Positions 54,970-64,000 of a stretch of 64,000 bases of DNA are shown here, piece after piece (position 1 is the stretch's first letter; each line of letters starts with the position of its first letter). The DNA is from Clostridium sp. OF09-36 (GTDB lineage: Bacteria; Bacillota; Clostridia; Lachnospirales; Lachnospiraceae). The stretch is from the NCBI RefSeq assembly GCF_003481985.1, contig NZ_QUMD01000011.1, forward strand, positions 50,122-114,121, given 5' to 3'. Both the position numbers and the translations under genes were made by a program. The notes beneath the pieces were generated by a model, which had not been told where the DNA came from, did not search any database, and saw only the letters and a program-made list of their open reading frames with translations.

Positions 54970-57797
54970 TCAATTATGTACATACCTTAAAATCGTTTTT
55001 ATAACTTCATCAATCACAATCGGCTTTGACAAATGTGCGTTCATGCCTGCATCCAGTGATGCCTGAATATCTTCTGCAAATGAATTAGCTGTCATCGCTA
55101 TGATAGGGATGTTTTTTCCATCAGTCTGTCATTCATTGCCCTGATTGCTTTTGTCGCTTCATAACCATTCATTTCAGGCATCATGACATCCATCAGGATT
55201 ACATCAAATGTGCCTTTCGGATGATTTCTGAAAATCTCAACAGCATTCTTTCCATCCACAGCTCTTTCTACATTCATCCCAAACTCTTCCAACTGCACGG
55301 CAGCAACCTCTGCATTCAGTTCATTATCCTCCGCAAGAAGGACATTCACACCTGTAAGATTTACCTTTTCCGAAAAACCTGTGTCTGACTTATTACATTC
55401 CTTATCTGTAATTTCCAAAGAAATATCCACAGTAAATGTGGTTCCCTCATGCTTTTTACTCTGCACGGAAATGGTTCCACCCATCATATCTACATACTTC
55501 TTTACGATAGCCATCCCCAGTCCAACTCCATGGTACTGCGTTCTCACATCGGAATCTTCCTGTGCAAATTCTTCAAAAACTTCTTTTGTAAATTCCTTAC
55601 TCATGCCAATACCAGTATCCGAAATTCGGTAACGCATATTTACATATCCATCCTCACCCTTTTCCTGACACCGGGCTTCAAATGTAATCGTCCCTCCATC
55701 CGGAGTGTATTTCACGGCATTGCTCAGAATATTGACCAGCACATCACGCAGGCGTGCAGGATCCGCAAGTACATTTGGAATCTTTGCTTCTTCACGCTGA
55801 ATCTTAAAGTTGATATCCCTGTTCGTAAGAAAGCCTTTTATAATATCCAATGCAGAATCTGTAATGTTTTTCACATCCGCCGGTACCGGATTGTATTTCA
55901 CTTTTCCACTTTCGATGCGGGTCAGATCTAATATATCATTGATCAGCGACAGTAAATGCTCTGAGCTTTCCTCAATCTTTTCCAGACAATTTTTCACTTT
56001 GTCTGACGGATTGTTTTTCATTGCAATACTGGTAAATCCTATGATTGCATTCATCGGTGTCCTCATATCATGGGACATGTGTGACAGAAATGCTGTTTTT
56101 GCCTTGTTTGCAGCCTGTGCATGCTCTGCCAGTTCCGCCATTTCCTCAGCTTTCTCCTGGGCCGTCTCCTGAGCTTTTTTTCTTGCATTGAGATGCACCA
56201 TGATCACAGCCATAGCAGTCAGCAGCCATCCAAAAATAAGAAGAGCCAAAACAGTAGCACCAGGATGCAGACGGATCCAGTCAACAAATGTCAGCTCTGT
56301 TGCTTTGTACGCGGTATACTTTGCTGCAAGATCTTCAACAAGATTTTTGGGCATGGCATACATTCCTTTTGTCAGAATACCAGCCAGCGCATGGTTCTCA
56401 TTTGATGAAATTACCATACGGTAGGTGAATGTAGGCTGTTCCAGCAGAGTATATGTCATGGTGCCCGTAGTGTCACTGTTCACAAACGCCTGTGCCATGT
56501 AATAGTAGACGAAGGCAGCATCTGCTTTACCCTTACGGACAGCTTCCATCATTTCCTGTCGGGTACTGCACATCAGCTTTTCTGCACCGGGTGCCATTGC
56601 ATCTTCAATTGACTTTGATACTGTCTGGTCAACAGTAGTAACAACATTAATGTTTCCATCAAAGTCACGCCGTGTCACCCTTGCCATCTGCATCGTAATG
56701 AAAGGTGCAGTAATCCCCCATTTTTTCGTCTCAGCATAATTATCTGTTTCCAGGCGTGCATCGATGCTTATATCTGTGGTTTCCTTATTTTTCTGATAGG
56801 CAATATACTCATCTCTGGTGGCAGGTGTAAGAAACTCATAGGAAATCCCGGCATAGTCTGCAATTTTCCGGAAGTAATCCGGGATAATCCCCTTCATCTC
56901 ACCATTTTCATTATAAGAATATGGATAACGGGTCGGATCACACAGAACATGAAGCGGGTTGTCCTTGGAATACTGTGAAATAATACTTTTTTCTTTCTCC
57001 GTATATTCCAGATTCTTAGTTTCGATGCTTTCATAATTTTTATTATAAAGTGTCGTTTTCCAGTCACTCTCAACTGCATTCATCTGGTCGATTGCATAAT
57101 TGATCTCATCCAGCAATTCTGTATTACCTTTTTTAACCATGACATAGAAATCGCTGCTGTCAAATTTATCCACGATACGCTCATTGTTTGTTTTTCTCAG
57201 AGAAGTGGCAGCAATAGCATCAACATTTCCGCTCTGAAGAGCTTCCTCCATCTCTGCTGTCGTATCAAAATAAAATGGATCATATGTAAATCCTTTATTG
57301 CCTGCAAACTCCGCAAACTCTTTATCTCGTGAGCTTCCGTTCAAAAATGCCACACGCATACCGTTATAAGTACTGTAATTGCCATCCACAATCGTGCTGT
57401 TGTCACTGCGGACGGTCAGAATCCCATTATTGGTTCCGATCGGACGTGAAAAATCAAACTTTTCCTCTCTTTCCGGTGTTTTGCGGGGAGATGTTACCAT
57501 ATCAATCTCGCCATCTTCAAGCATCTGCTGCATATCATCCCAGCTCTTATCATATCCGACATATTCGTAATCTACATCCCAATAACGGGCCATCAGCCGA
57601 AGAAAATCATAGCCATACCCGCTGCGGTTGCCTTCTTCATCCATCACATGATAACCATCCATGGCAAAGAAACCGACTTTGACAGTTTCATGCTGCGAAC
57701 TGTCCTCGGCTGCATATGCAGTCTGGGGAGAAAATATCATACACACGCATACAAAAGCCAGTAACACTGCCACATATTTCTTTGCTCTCGAAATCAT
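54970..57797 (-). CDS. Hybrid histidine kinase 1 with two SBP-type sensor domains (one frameshift)
   Basis: BvgS-like membrane kinase, about 942 residues. It has a signal/anchor (VAVLLAFVCVCMIF), two type-3 solute-binding domains (GFFAMDGYHVMDEEGNRSGY; HVLCDPTRYPYSYNENGE), and a membrane helix near residue 520. HisKA follows with SHMSHDMRTPMNAI (His near 575), then HATPase with DTGIGM and GVGLGMAI. REC has VLLAEDNELNAEV and phospho-Asp in VILMDVMMP (near 868). As written it stops at 55098; one extra A in a run of six near 55112-55117 gives EKNIPIIAMTANSFAED and a proper end at 54970. ATG 57797 follows AAGGAG. No output domain is present, so it must pass the phosphate on. Confidence 0.88.
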
Positions 57798-57912
57798 ATT
57801 AAATCTCCTTGTCAACCTCCTGGTTTCATAAAATTGCACTGCCGCATCAATATCTTCATCTGAATCTGCCGCCCTGACCGGGGCTGCCAGAAACACAACA
57901 CAAAGAATTGTC

Positions 57913-60705
57913 TTACTGCATTTTCTGTTTTAAAACCAATAGCAAAGTGTCCTCTATTTTTTTACTATCAATGGGTTTTGCAATATGTGCATTCATTCCG
58001 GCATCTATGCAGTCCCTGATATCATCCTGAAATGCATTCGCTGTCATCGCAATGATTGGTATCTCTTTTGTATCTTTACGGTTCAATGTCCTTATCTGTC
58101 TGGCTGCTTCTAATCCATCCATTACCGGCATCATGATATCCATAAAAATAAAATCAAATCTGCCCGGAACTGACTGGGAAACAATATCCACAGCCTTCTC
58201 GCCATTTTCTGCCGTAGTCACAACCATCTTTTCATCTTCCAGCAACATTTTTGCAATTTCCAGATTTAGCTCATTATCCTCAACTAATAATACACTCTTA
58301 CCGGACAGATCAGGCTTTTCCACTTTTTTTTGCTGTTCCTTCTCAGCATTATGATCAATCTCAAGTGGTATCGTGACGGTAAACGTTGTACCTACATTTT
58401 CTTTACTTTCCAGTTTGATTGTTCCGTTCATCCTGTCCACAATATCTTTTACAATAGAAAGTCCAAGTCCGGCACCACTATATCCATTCGTTGTTTCTTT
58501 TCCTTCCCTGGCATAGGATTCAAATGCATGTTTCTGAAATTCTTCGCTCATACCAAGTCCCGTATCAGAACATACAAATTCAAAAACCGCCGTCTTGTCA
58601 TCGCTTGAAATCTCATTGAAATACAGGATTACTTTACCACCGCTTCGGTTATATTTAACGGCATTTCCAGCAAGATTCATAAGAAGGCGGTTTAGATATT
58701 CCTCACTGCCAATAACATATCTGTGATGAAAAGTACTCATGGAAGCTCCGCCTTCAAAGCTGATACCATACTCCTTTGCATTTGTCTCAACAATCGAAAT
58801 CTGTTTTACGAGCATTGCAACCAGATCAAATGGCTTGTGTTCCAGCTGTATTGTTCCAGATTCTACTTTTCCGATATCCAGAACATTATTCAGAAGGGAC
58901 TGCAGATAGTCCATGGATTGCATTACCTTTGCTTTACATTCATCCAATTTTTCTTTATTGCCATAATAACGCTCTGATATATTGATCATCCCAATAATTC
59001 CATTTAAAGGTGTCCGGATATCGTGGCTCATATGTCTCAAAAAATCTGTCTTTGCACTGTTCGCATTTTCTGCCTGCTTCTGTGCCTCTTTTGCCTTTTT
59101 CTCTGCAATTCTGGCTTTTTGGAGTAATCCAAGTATCAGTATCAGCACGATCAAAAAAACAGATACAACAAGCACCGTAAAGCCCCAGAAATTGTCCCTT
59201 ATAAACTCCTTTGCCGTAACTTTCTTCAGATTACTGTCATACATATACACAGCATTGGAGAATTTTGAAACAGACATTGTTTTTATAGTCTTATTCAGGA
59301 CAGACAGCAGCATGCTGTTTCCACGTCTGACTGCAAATGACACCATATCGTACTTTTCCAGAAAAACACTATGCAGTTTATTATCATCAGAATATTGTTC
59401 CAACTTGCCTGAGTCCATAATCATGCAGTCTGCTTTTCCATTATAAACAGCCTTCTTTGCATCCTTCCATGTAGCATATTCCTTCACATGCCACTGTGGA
59501 TAATTGTAGGAAACATAAGACTTCAAATCACTGTCTTCTCTTGGTATCGCAACCGTATTTTCAGCATTTTCATCAAAACTCTTTTTAACCGTTGCAGCCG
59601 CCATATTGTACTTCCAGACAGTATCTGTTAAATCATAGCCCAGGTCTTCGGCAGCATTCGTATTTTGCATCACATGAAAAATCATATCAATTTCTCCATC
59701 ATGCAACGCTTTTTGCATATCCTCTTGTGAATCATAGCCCTTCAGGTCAAATTTCAAAGTCTGTCCTTCCAGGCAGTTTTGTGCAAGCTGGGTGTAATCC
59801 ATGATCAGGCCGCTCACTTTTCCGGTTTCTGTATCAAGAGTACTGACCCCGCCATCGTTTATCAAATAACCGATTTTGATTGCTCCATGCTCTGACAGCC
59901 ATTTCTGTTCTTCTCCCGTCAGAAAATATACCCTGTCCACTGATAGAAACTGCTTATGCAGTTCATCTGCATAATAAGGATCATCATCTGTGATCCTTCT
60001 CATAGCATTATCCAGCTCTGTCTTTAAATCAGAATGACTCTGGCCAATCGCAAAATATATTTTTGAACTTCCGAGATTCGTTAAGGCCACCATTCCGTAC
60101 CCATCCAGACGGGAATCCTCTAACGATACAAAAGCGTCAATTTCTCCGTCTGCAATTTTCTTCAAAGCATCTTCATTATTTGAAACATTGACATGCTGTG
60201 TATGCAGATCATATTTCTTTTCCCACTCGTTCAATACCATTTCCGACAGGTAACCCATAAGCACCCCAATCGTTTTCCCATTGAAAGATGCAGTGTCAGA
60301 GGATGAGATGTCTGTATGATCGGGTTTTACATAGACATAATATCTTTCGTCTCCCATTGGAATAGCGGAAAAAAGCATAGTCTCTGCCCGTTCCTCCGTA
60401 TAAGAGATTCCTTCTATCATATCCAGCTCATCATTTTTTAATTTGTCGAAACAATTTTCCCATGTACAATCTACATATTCATAGTTCCATCCGGTATAAC
60501 CTGCGATTTTCTGCAGATATTCATAGCCGTATCCGCTTCTTTTTCCATTTCCATTTATCTTATCATATATATCATCCGGTACACCAATCCTGACAACTCT
60601 CTCTTTCTGATTTTCTGCTGCAAAAGCATAAACCGGACAGATTGAAAAAAGGATGCAGCTGCACAATATAAAAATGATACCTCTTTGCAATACTGATTTA
60701 TTCAT
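57913..60705 (-). CDS. Hybrid histidine kinase 2 with two SBP-type sensor domains
   Basis: A 930-residue paralogue of kinase 1, intact. It has a signal helix (IIFILCSCILFSICPVYAFA), two SBP_bac_3 domains (RIGVPDDIYDKINGNGKRSGY; IKIGYLINDGGVSTLDTETG), a membrane helix near 513 (FTVLVVSVFLIVLILIL) and a short coiled coil. HisKA has RHMSHDIRTPLNG (His near 560), HATPase has DTGLGM and GAGLGLSI, and REC has VLLVEDNELNLEI and the phospho-Asp in FIFMDIMMP (near 854). ATG 60705 follows AAAGGG. Solutes bound outside, perhaps amino acids, would set kinase activity. It lies 116 bases upstream of kinase 1. Confidence 0.9.
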   Translation of the reverse strand: MNKSVLQRGIIFILCSCILFSICPVYAFAAENQKERVVRIGVPDDIYDKINGNGKRSGYGYEYLQKIAGYTGWNYEYVDCTWENCFDKLKNDELDMIEGISYTEERAETMLFSAIPMGDERYYVYVKPDHTDISSSDTASFNGKTIGVLMGYLSEMVLNEWEKKYDLHTQHVNVSNNEDALKKIADGEIDAFVSLEDSRLDGYGMVALTNLGSSKIYFAIGQSHSDLKTELDNAMRRITDDDPYYADELHKQFLSVDRVYFLTGEEQKWLSEHGAIKIGYLINDGGVSTLDTETGKVSGLIMDYTQLAQNCLEGQTLKFDLKGYDSQEDMQKALHDGEIDMIFHVMQNTNAAEDLGYDLTDTVWKYNMAAATVKKSFDENAENTVAIPREDSDLKSYVSYNYPQWHVKEYATWKDAKKAVYNGKADCMIMDSGKLEQYSDDNKLHSVFLEKYDMVSFAVRRGNSMLLSVLNKTIKTMSVSKFSNAVYMYDSNLKKVTAKEFIRDNFWGFTVLVVSVFLIVLILILGLLQKARIAEKKAKEAQKQAENANSAKTDFLRHMSHDIRTPLNGIIGMINISERYYGNKEKLDECKAKVMQSMDYLQSLLNNVLDIGKVESGTIQLEHKPFDLVAMLVKQISIVETNAKEYGISFEGGASMSTFHHRYVIGSEEYLNRLLMNLAGNAVKYNRSGGKVILYFNEISSDDKTAVFEFVCSDTGLGMSEEFQKHAFESYAREGKETTNGYSGAGLGLSIVKDIVDRMNGTIKLESKENVGTTFTVTIPLEIDHNAEKEQQKKVEKPDLSGKSVLLVEDNELNLEIAKMLLEDEKMVVTTAENGEKAVDIVSQSVPGRFDFIFMDIMMPVMDGLEAARQIRTLNRKDTKEIPIIAMTANAFQDDIRDCIDAGMNAHIAKPIDSKKIEDTLLLVLKQKMQ

Positions 60706-60752
60706 TTTTATCCCTTTACGTGGCATTGTAATTACTCTAATTTTGCATTTTT

Positions 60753-60932
60753 CTATTTTACAGTGTCAAAATATCCAATGATTCCAATGTATCCATCCTT
60801 CTTTAAAGGCGACCACAATGTATGCAATTTCATTCTATACATCTGACTGTTATTATCCACCGTCGCTTTTATCGTGGCAGATATTTCTTTATTTTGTACA
60901 GATGTTTGATGTAATAAAACACGAATACATTG
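60753..60932 (-). pseudogene. C-terminal fragment of an unrecognised signalling protein
   Basis: In a frame different from the Hpt fragment that overlaps it, the sequence reads RVLLHQTSVQNKEISATIKA and QMYRMKLHTLWSPLKKDGYI, then GIIGYFDTVK and a stop. This resembles the PAS-like end of response-regulator or cyclase proteins. No start or ribosome site. It appears fused to the Hpt start by a deletion. Confidence 0.45.
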
Positions 60933-60988
60933 AACATCCTCTCTTCATAGTTTCCTCCAATAGCTTCATAACACTCTTGCATTGTCAT
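60869..60988 (-). pseudogene. Truncated Hpt gene 2
   Basis: Starts like the first Hpt relic: MTMQECYEAIGGNYEERM, then runs into unrelated residues (FNVFVFYYIKHLYKIKK) and stops. The AGGAGGACTAAAAT ribosome region and the first 45 or so bases are nearly identical to those of the copy at 54918. It lies 49 bases after kinase 3. The breakpoint is at about 60935. Confidence 0.7.
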
Positions 60989-61036
60989 ATTTTAGTCCTC
61001 CTGTCTATATTTCACCGCTTATTTGACACTGCTCTA

Positions 61037-63202
61037 TCAATCATTCACCAATTTATGAATTACTTTTATCAGTAATTCCACATCAACTGGCTTAGCAACA
61101 TGTTCATCCATCCCTGCTGCTTTTGCTCTTATTCTGTCCTCCGTGAACGCATTTGCTGTCATTGCAATGATCGGTACCTCCTTTGCATCCTCTCTGTCCA
61201 GAGACCTAATCATCTTTGTGGCTTCATAACCATTCATTACAGGCATCATAATGTCCATAAGAATGACATCAAATTCACCAAGTTCACTTTTTCTGAACAG
61301 CTCAACCGCTTCCTGCCCATTCCACGCTTTAATCACGTCCGCACCCTCATTCTGAAGCATAAATTCAGCGATTCCCATATTCAGCTCATTATCTTCCGCC
61401 AGAAGAATATGAAATCCCTTTATAGATTTTTCGGATACATCCTTCTGTTCTTCACGTTTATCCGCATCCGGATCTATTTTAAATGGGAGCCGGATCACAA
61501 ATGTCGTCCCTACGCCTTTTTCACTTTCAAAAGTAATGGTTCCACCCATTTTCTCGACCAGCTTCCTTGCAATGGCCATCCCCAGTCCGGTTCCGACAAA
61601 CTTTGTGCGGCTTCCCGTATATTCCTGTGCAAATGGTTCAAAAATATGTTTCTGGAACTCCTCAGTCATTCCGATTCCTGTATCCCGGCAGATAAATTCC
61701 ATTGTCGTCATTCCTGGCTGTTCGGATGGGATTTCCATGCAGCTAAGATAAATATGTCCATTTTCTCTGTTATATTTCACTGCATTTGACAGGATGTTCA
61801 TCATCACACGTTTTACATACCCCGGACTTCCAATAAGATCACGGTGTATGATTTCTTTTTTCTCCCATACAATCCGGATATTCTGTTCTGCAGCAATCTG
61901 TTCAATTACAACAAGCACTTCCTCAGAGATTTTGCTCAGATTAAATGGACTCTCTTCCAGAACAACTTCACCCGACTCCAGCTTACTCATGTCCAGAACA
62001 TCATTTACCAGTTCCAGCAACAGATTGGATGCCGCTTTAACCTTTGTTCTGTATTCCTTCTGCTTCTCCATATCATCTGCATAATGGTCTGCCATATTGA
62101 TCAAACCGTAGATTCCATTAATCGGAGTCCTGATATCGTGGCTCATACGATGAAGGAATTCTGTTTTTGCCTCATTGGCGGCTTCTGCCTTTTTTGCTGC
62201 TATCAGAAGTTCTGCTTTATATTTTTCATCTTTTTCAAATTCTTGTTTCCGGTGCGCCAGATTGGTTCTGTATGTCCAGAACCAGAATATGCCGGACATC
62301 AGAAAATAAAGAAAAATAACACCTATAACACTTAATGGAAGGTTACGGAATACTTCCATATCCGGAAGATACGCATAGATGTAATAATCACGCTGCTTCA
62401 GCATGATTCCGTAGCATCCGGTTCCTTCATTCTTCAAATGATAGATGTGCTGACTGTCTGTATGCTTTTTCATTGCCTGAACAACTTCGTTGTCGGCTGT
62501 ATTATGTCCTAACAGACTCTCATCATTACTGGCAACAACGATTCCCTCGTCTGCAACAATAATCGTTCCATCTTTCTGAGTACTATAGCCCTTTAAAAGC
62601 CCCTGTATCGTCAGCGTATAGTTTCTGGCAAATTCAGGAGATGTGTAATAGTAGATTGCTACGATACCCGGTGCATCTTTTCTGGCGCAGGCTGCAATGT
62701 CAATAAAGGATCCATCTTCCCTGGTAAACCGTTCCGAATAGCTTCTTTCTTCATATCCGGCAAAATCCATGATAATTTCTTTTTGCAGATACTCCGTAAT
62801 CTCATTAGCCAGAGACTCATCCGTGCTGTATTCACAGTCCGTCTTTCCTTCTGCATCCAGTACAATGATACCATCCACCCAGAGAGTCTGCAGGTTTTCC
62901 TTTAGGAAATCCCGGCTTAGCTGACCGCCGTTTTCTATTTCCATTTTAATATTTGTACTCATCTGTCTGGCACTTTCAATGGCACGGAGGAGGCTTTTTG
63001 ATTCCGAAGATTCATTAAAATGGGTGTAGGTGGAGCACTGCACTTTCACATAGTTTACAATCTCCACCATTCTTTTCTCTGCTTCCGCTTTTTCTGCGTG
63101 GAAGAAATAAAACAGAGAGGCTACAGCCACACAGACTCCAATCAGACCGCCGAACAGCTGGATTCGTTTTTCTTTTTTCTTTCTCTTAATATCCACGATC
63201 AT
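61037..63202 (-). CDS. Hybrid histidine kinase 3 with Cache-like sensor
   Basis: A 721-residue membrane kinase with two membrane helices (IGVCVAVASLFYFF and LSVIGVIFLYFLMSGIFWFW) around an extracytoplasmic domain of about 250 residues with dCache-type features (GIIVLDAEGKTDCEYS, DGTIIVADEGIVVAS). HisKA has HRMSHDIRTPING (His near 354), HATPase has DTGIGM and GTGLGMAI, and REC has ILLAEDNELNMGI and the phospho-Asp in VILMDIMMP (near 649). ATG 63202 or GTG 63196 starts it; both overlap the binding-protein gene, and GGAGG stands before. Unlike kinases 1 and 2 it has no fused SBP domain, but a separate one precedes it. Confidence 0.88.
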   Translation of the reverse strand: MIVDIKRKKKEKRIQLFGGLIGVCVAVASLFYFFHAEKAEAEKRMVEIVNYVKVQCSTYTHFNESSESKSLLRAIESARQMSTNIKMEIENGGQLSRDFLKENLQTLWVDGIIVLDAEGKTDCEYSTDESLANEITEYLQKEIIMDFAGYEERSYSERFTREDGSFIDIAACARKDAPGIVAIYYYTSPEFARNYTLTIQGLLKGYSTQKDGTIIVADEGIVVASNDESLLGHNTADNEVVQAMKKHTDSQHIYHLKNEGTGCYGIMLKQRDYYIYAYLPDMEVFRNLPLSVIGVIFLYFLMSGIFWFWTYRTNLAHRKQEFEKDEKYKAELLIAAKKAEAANEAKTEFLHRMSHDIRTPINGIYGLINMADHYADDMEKQKEYRTKVKAASNLLLELVNDVLDMSKLESGEVVLEESPFNLSKISEEVLVVIEQIAAEQNIRIVWEKKEIIHRDLIGSPGYVKRVMMNILSNAVKYNRENGHIYLSCMEIPSEQPGMTTMEFICRDTGIGMTEEFQKHIFEPFAQEYTGSRTKFVGTGLGMAIARKLVEKMGGTITFESEKGVGTTFVIRLPFKIDPDADKREEQKDVSEKSIKGFHILLAEDNELNMGIAEFMLQNEGADVIKAWNGQEAVELFRKSELGEFDVILMDIMMPVMNGYEATKMIRSLDREDAKEVPIIAMTANAFTEDRIRAKAAGMDEHVAKPVDVELLIKVIHKLVND

Positions 63203-64000
63203 CCACCTCCAGATACTTCTGGGGATCATCCAGATATTTTTCAATGATTTTCAGGGATGTGCCATCCTGACGCATTTCTTCCAGTGTCTGGCTCATCTGC
63301 TCACAGATTCCTCTGTCATCATCTTTTGCAAAAGCGACACCTATTCCGGTGATCATCAGAGGCTCTTCCAGAATACGGAAGCTTGCATCATAATCCTTCA
63401 TATACTGAACAATAGATTCCTCGTGTGCTGCAACTGCATCTACATATCCTTTTCCCAGAAATGTATAGATCAGCTCCCTGTGTCCCAGGCTGATCAGATT
63501 GCCCAGTTTTGGGATTCTTTCATCCGTCCGATTCAGAAAGATACCTTCCGGTTTGGTTGTTGACTGAACAGCCAGGTTCTTTCCCTCCAGGTCACTCAGT
63601 TTATAGATATTACTATTCTCATTTACAGCAACCACCTGACGGCTTGCTATATATGGTCCCGCCCAGCGGTAATCATCAAGACGCCCTTCCATGGAAAAGC
63701 AGCCCATGATACAGTCAATCTCTCCACTCTCCACCAGTTCTTTTTTCTTCTCCCAATTGATCTGGACAACGTCCACCTGATATCCCATTCTTTTGAAAGC
63801 TTCTGTAGCCAGTTCTACATCGATTCCCGTCGGTACACCATCCTCATTCAGATAATTGTATGGTGGATAGTTGTCACTGCCGAGGGTAATAACAGGCTTT
63901 TCGGTTTCTTCTTTCGTGTTATCTGTGTTTTTACACCCTGCCAGGGTGACTGCTAAAATTCCCGCAAGCAGAATGCCTGCAATCACTCTTTTTCCTTTCA
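63186..64000 (-). CDS. Amino-acid-type solute-binding lipoprotein (5' end at window edge)
   Basis: At least 266 residues of an SBP_bac_3 protein: lipoprotein signal (IAGILLAGILAVTLAGCKN, lipid Cys in LAGC), ITLGSDNYPPYNYLNEDGVP, GIDVELATEAFKRMG and DCIMGCFSMEGR. The ATG is probably at 64001, one base outside, reading MKGKRV; GTG 63986 is a less likely start. It overlaps kinase 3 by about 17 bases, so it is more likely the external sensor subunit for that kinase than part of a transporter. No ABC permease is present here. Confidence 0.85.
   Translation of the reverse strand, partial: KGKRVIAGILLAGILAVTLAGCKNTDNTKEETEKPVITLGSDNYPPYNYLNEDGVPTGIDVELATEAFKRMGYQVDVVQINWEKKKELVESGEIDCIMGCFSMEGRLDDYRWAGPYIASRQVVAVNENSNIYKLSDLEGKNLAVQSTTKPEGIFLNRTDERIPKLGNLISLGHRELIYTFLGKGYVDAVAAHEESIVQYMKDYDASFRILEEPLMITGIGVAFAKDDDRGICEQMSQTLEEMRQDGTSLKIIEKYLDDPQKYLEVDDRGY

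Overview
The window looks like chromosomal DNA of a gut-type Lachnospiraceae (Clostridia). Supporting signs are the moderate GC content, strong AGGAGG-type ribosome sites, SpaA/GLUG/DUF6273 surface proteins, an HrcA/CIRCE heat-shock site, a SipW-type secreted protein, and nickel-pincer (lar) genes beside peptide/nickel ABC genes. The genus cannot be fixed from the sequence alone. Nearly everything is on the minus strand.

Layout, from high to low coordinates (mostly the direction of transcription). 64000-54970: an amino-acid-type binding lipoprotein followed by three tandem membrane hybrid histidine kinases of BvgS type, with two truncated Hpt genes left behind two of them and other gene scraps around 54.6 and 60.8 kb. 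54137-53472: a lone SipW-type secreted protein. 53255-50956: a two-domain polyphosphate kinase 2 overlapping a lone alkyltransferase-like gene, then a DUF3842 gene. 50920-40260: a lar-nik locus, larE-larB-larC, a methyltransferase, five ABC-transporter genes and a second methyltransferase. It starts from a promoter with palindromes and a leader that can fold as antiterminator or terminator. 40048-38820: CIRCE-controlled tandem hsp20 genes. 38493-36045: a lipoprotein and glpK. 35972-28471: a tetR gene divergent from a CAP-like protein, MMPL exporter, YhgE-like coiled-coil protein, cytidylate-kinase-like protein and secreted Fn3-like protein. 28339-26923: a rhodanese-TtcA fusion and a 40-residue membrane peptide. 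26480-18397: oppABCDF, a dipeptide epimerase and a serine hydrolase, which together fit uptake and recycling of cell-wall peptides. 18301-17263: tRNA-Gly(CCC), an HD protein and a FeoA-like protein. 17128-15577: an ABC-F ATPase. 15501-1: a surface locus of a DUF6273 protein, a GLUG/cell-wall-repeat protein and a giant Cna-B/SpaA adhesin of more than 3,390 residues that runs off the left edge.

A striking property of the whole window is that at least ten otherwise intact genes are broken by 15 frameshifts. Every one is repaired by adding a single base, usually in a short homopolymer. This looks more like systematic base loss in the sequence data than 15 independent mutations, so I annotate those genes across the shift and flag each one. 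The most interesting biological leads are the lar-nik-methyltransferase locus with its leader, the kinase array with decayed phosphotransfer genes, and the giant adhesin locus with its palindromic promoter.
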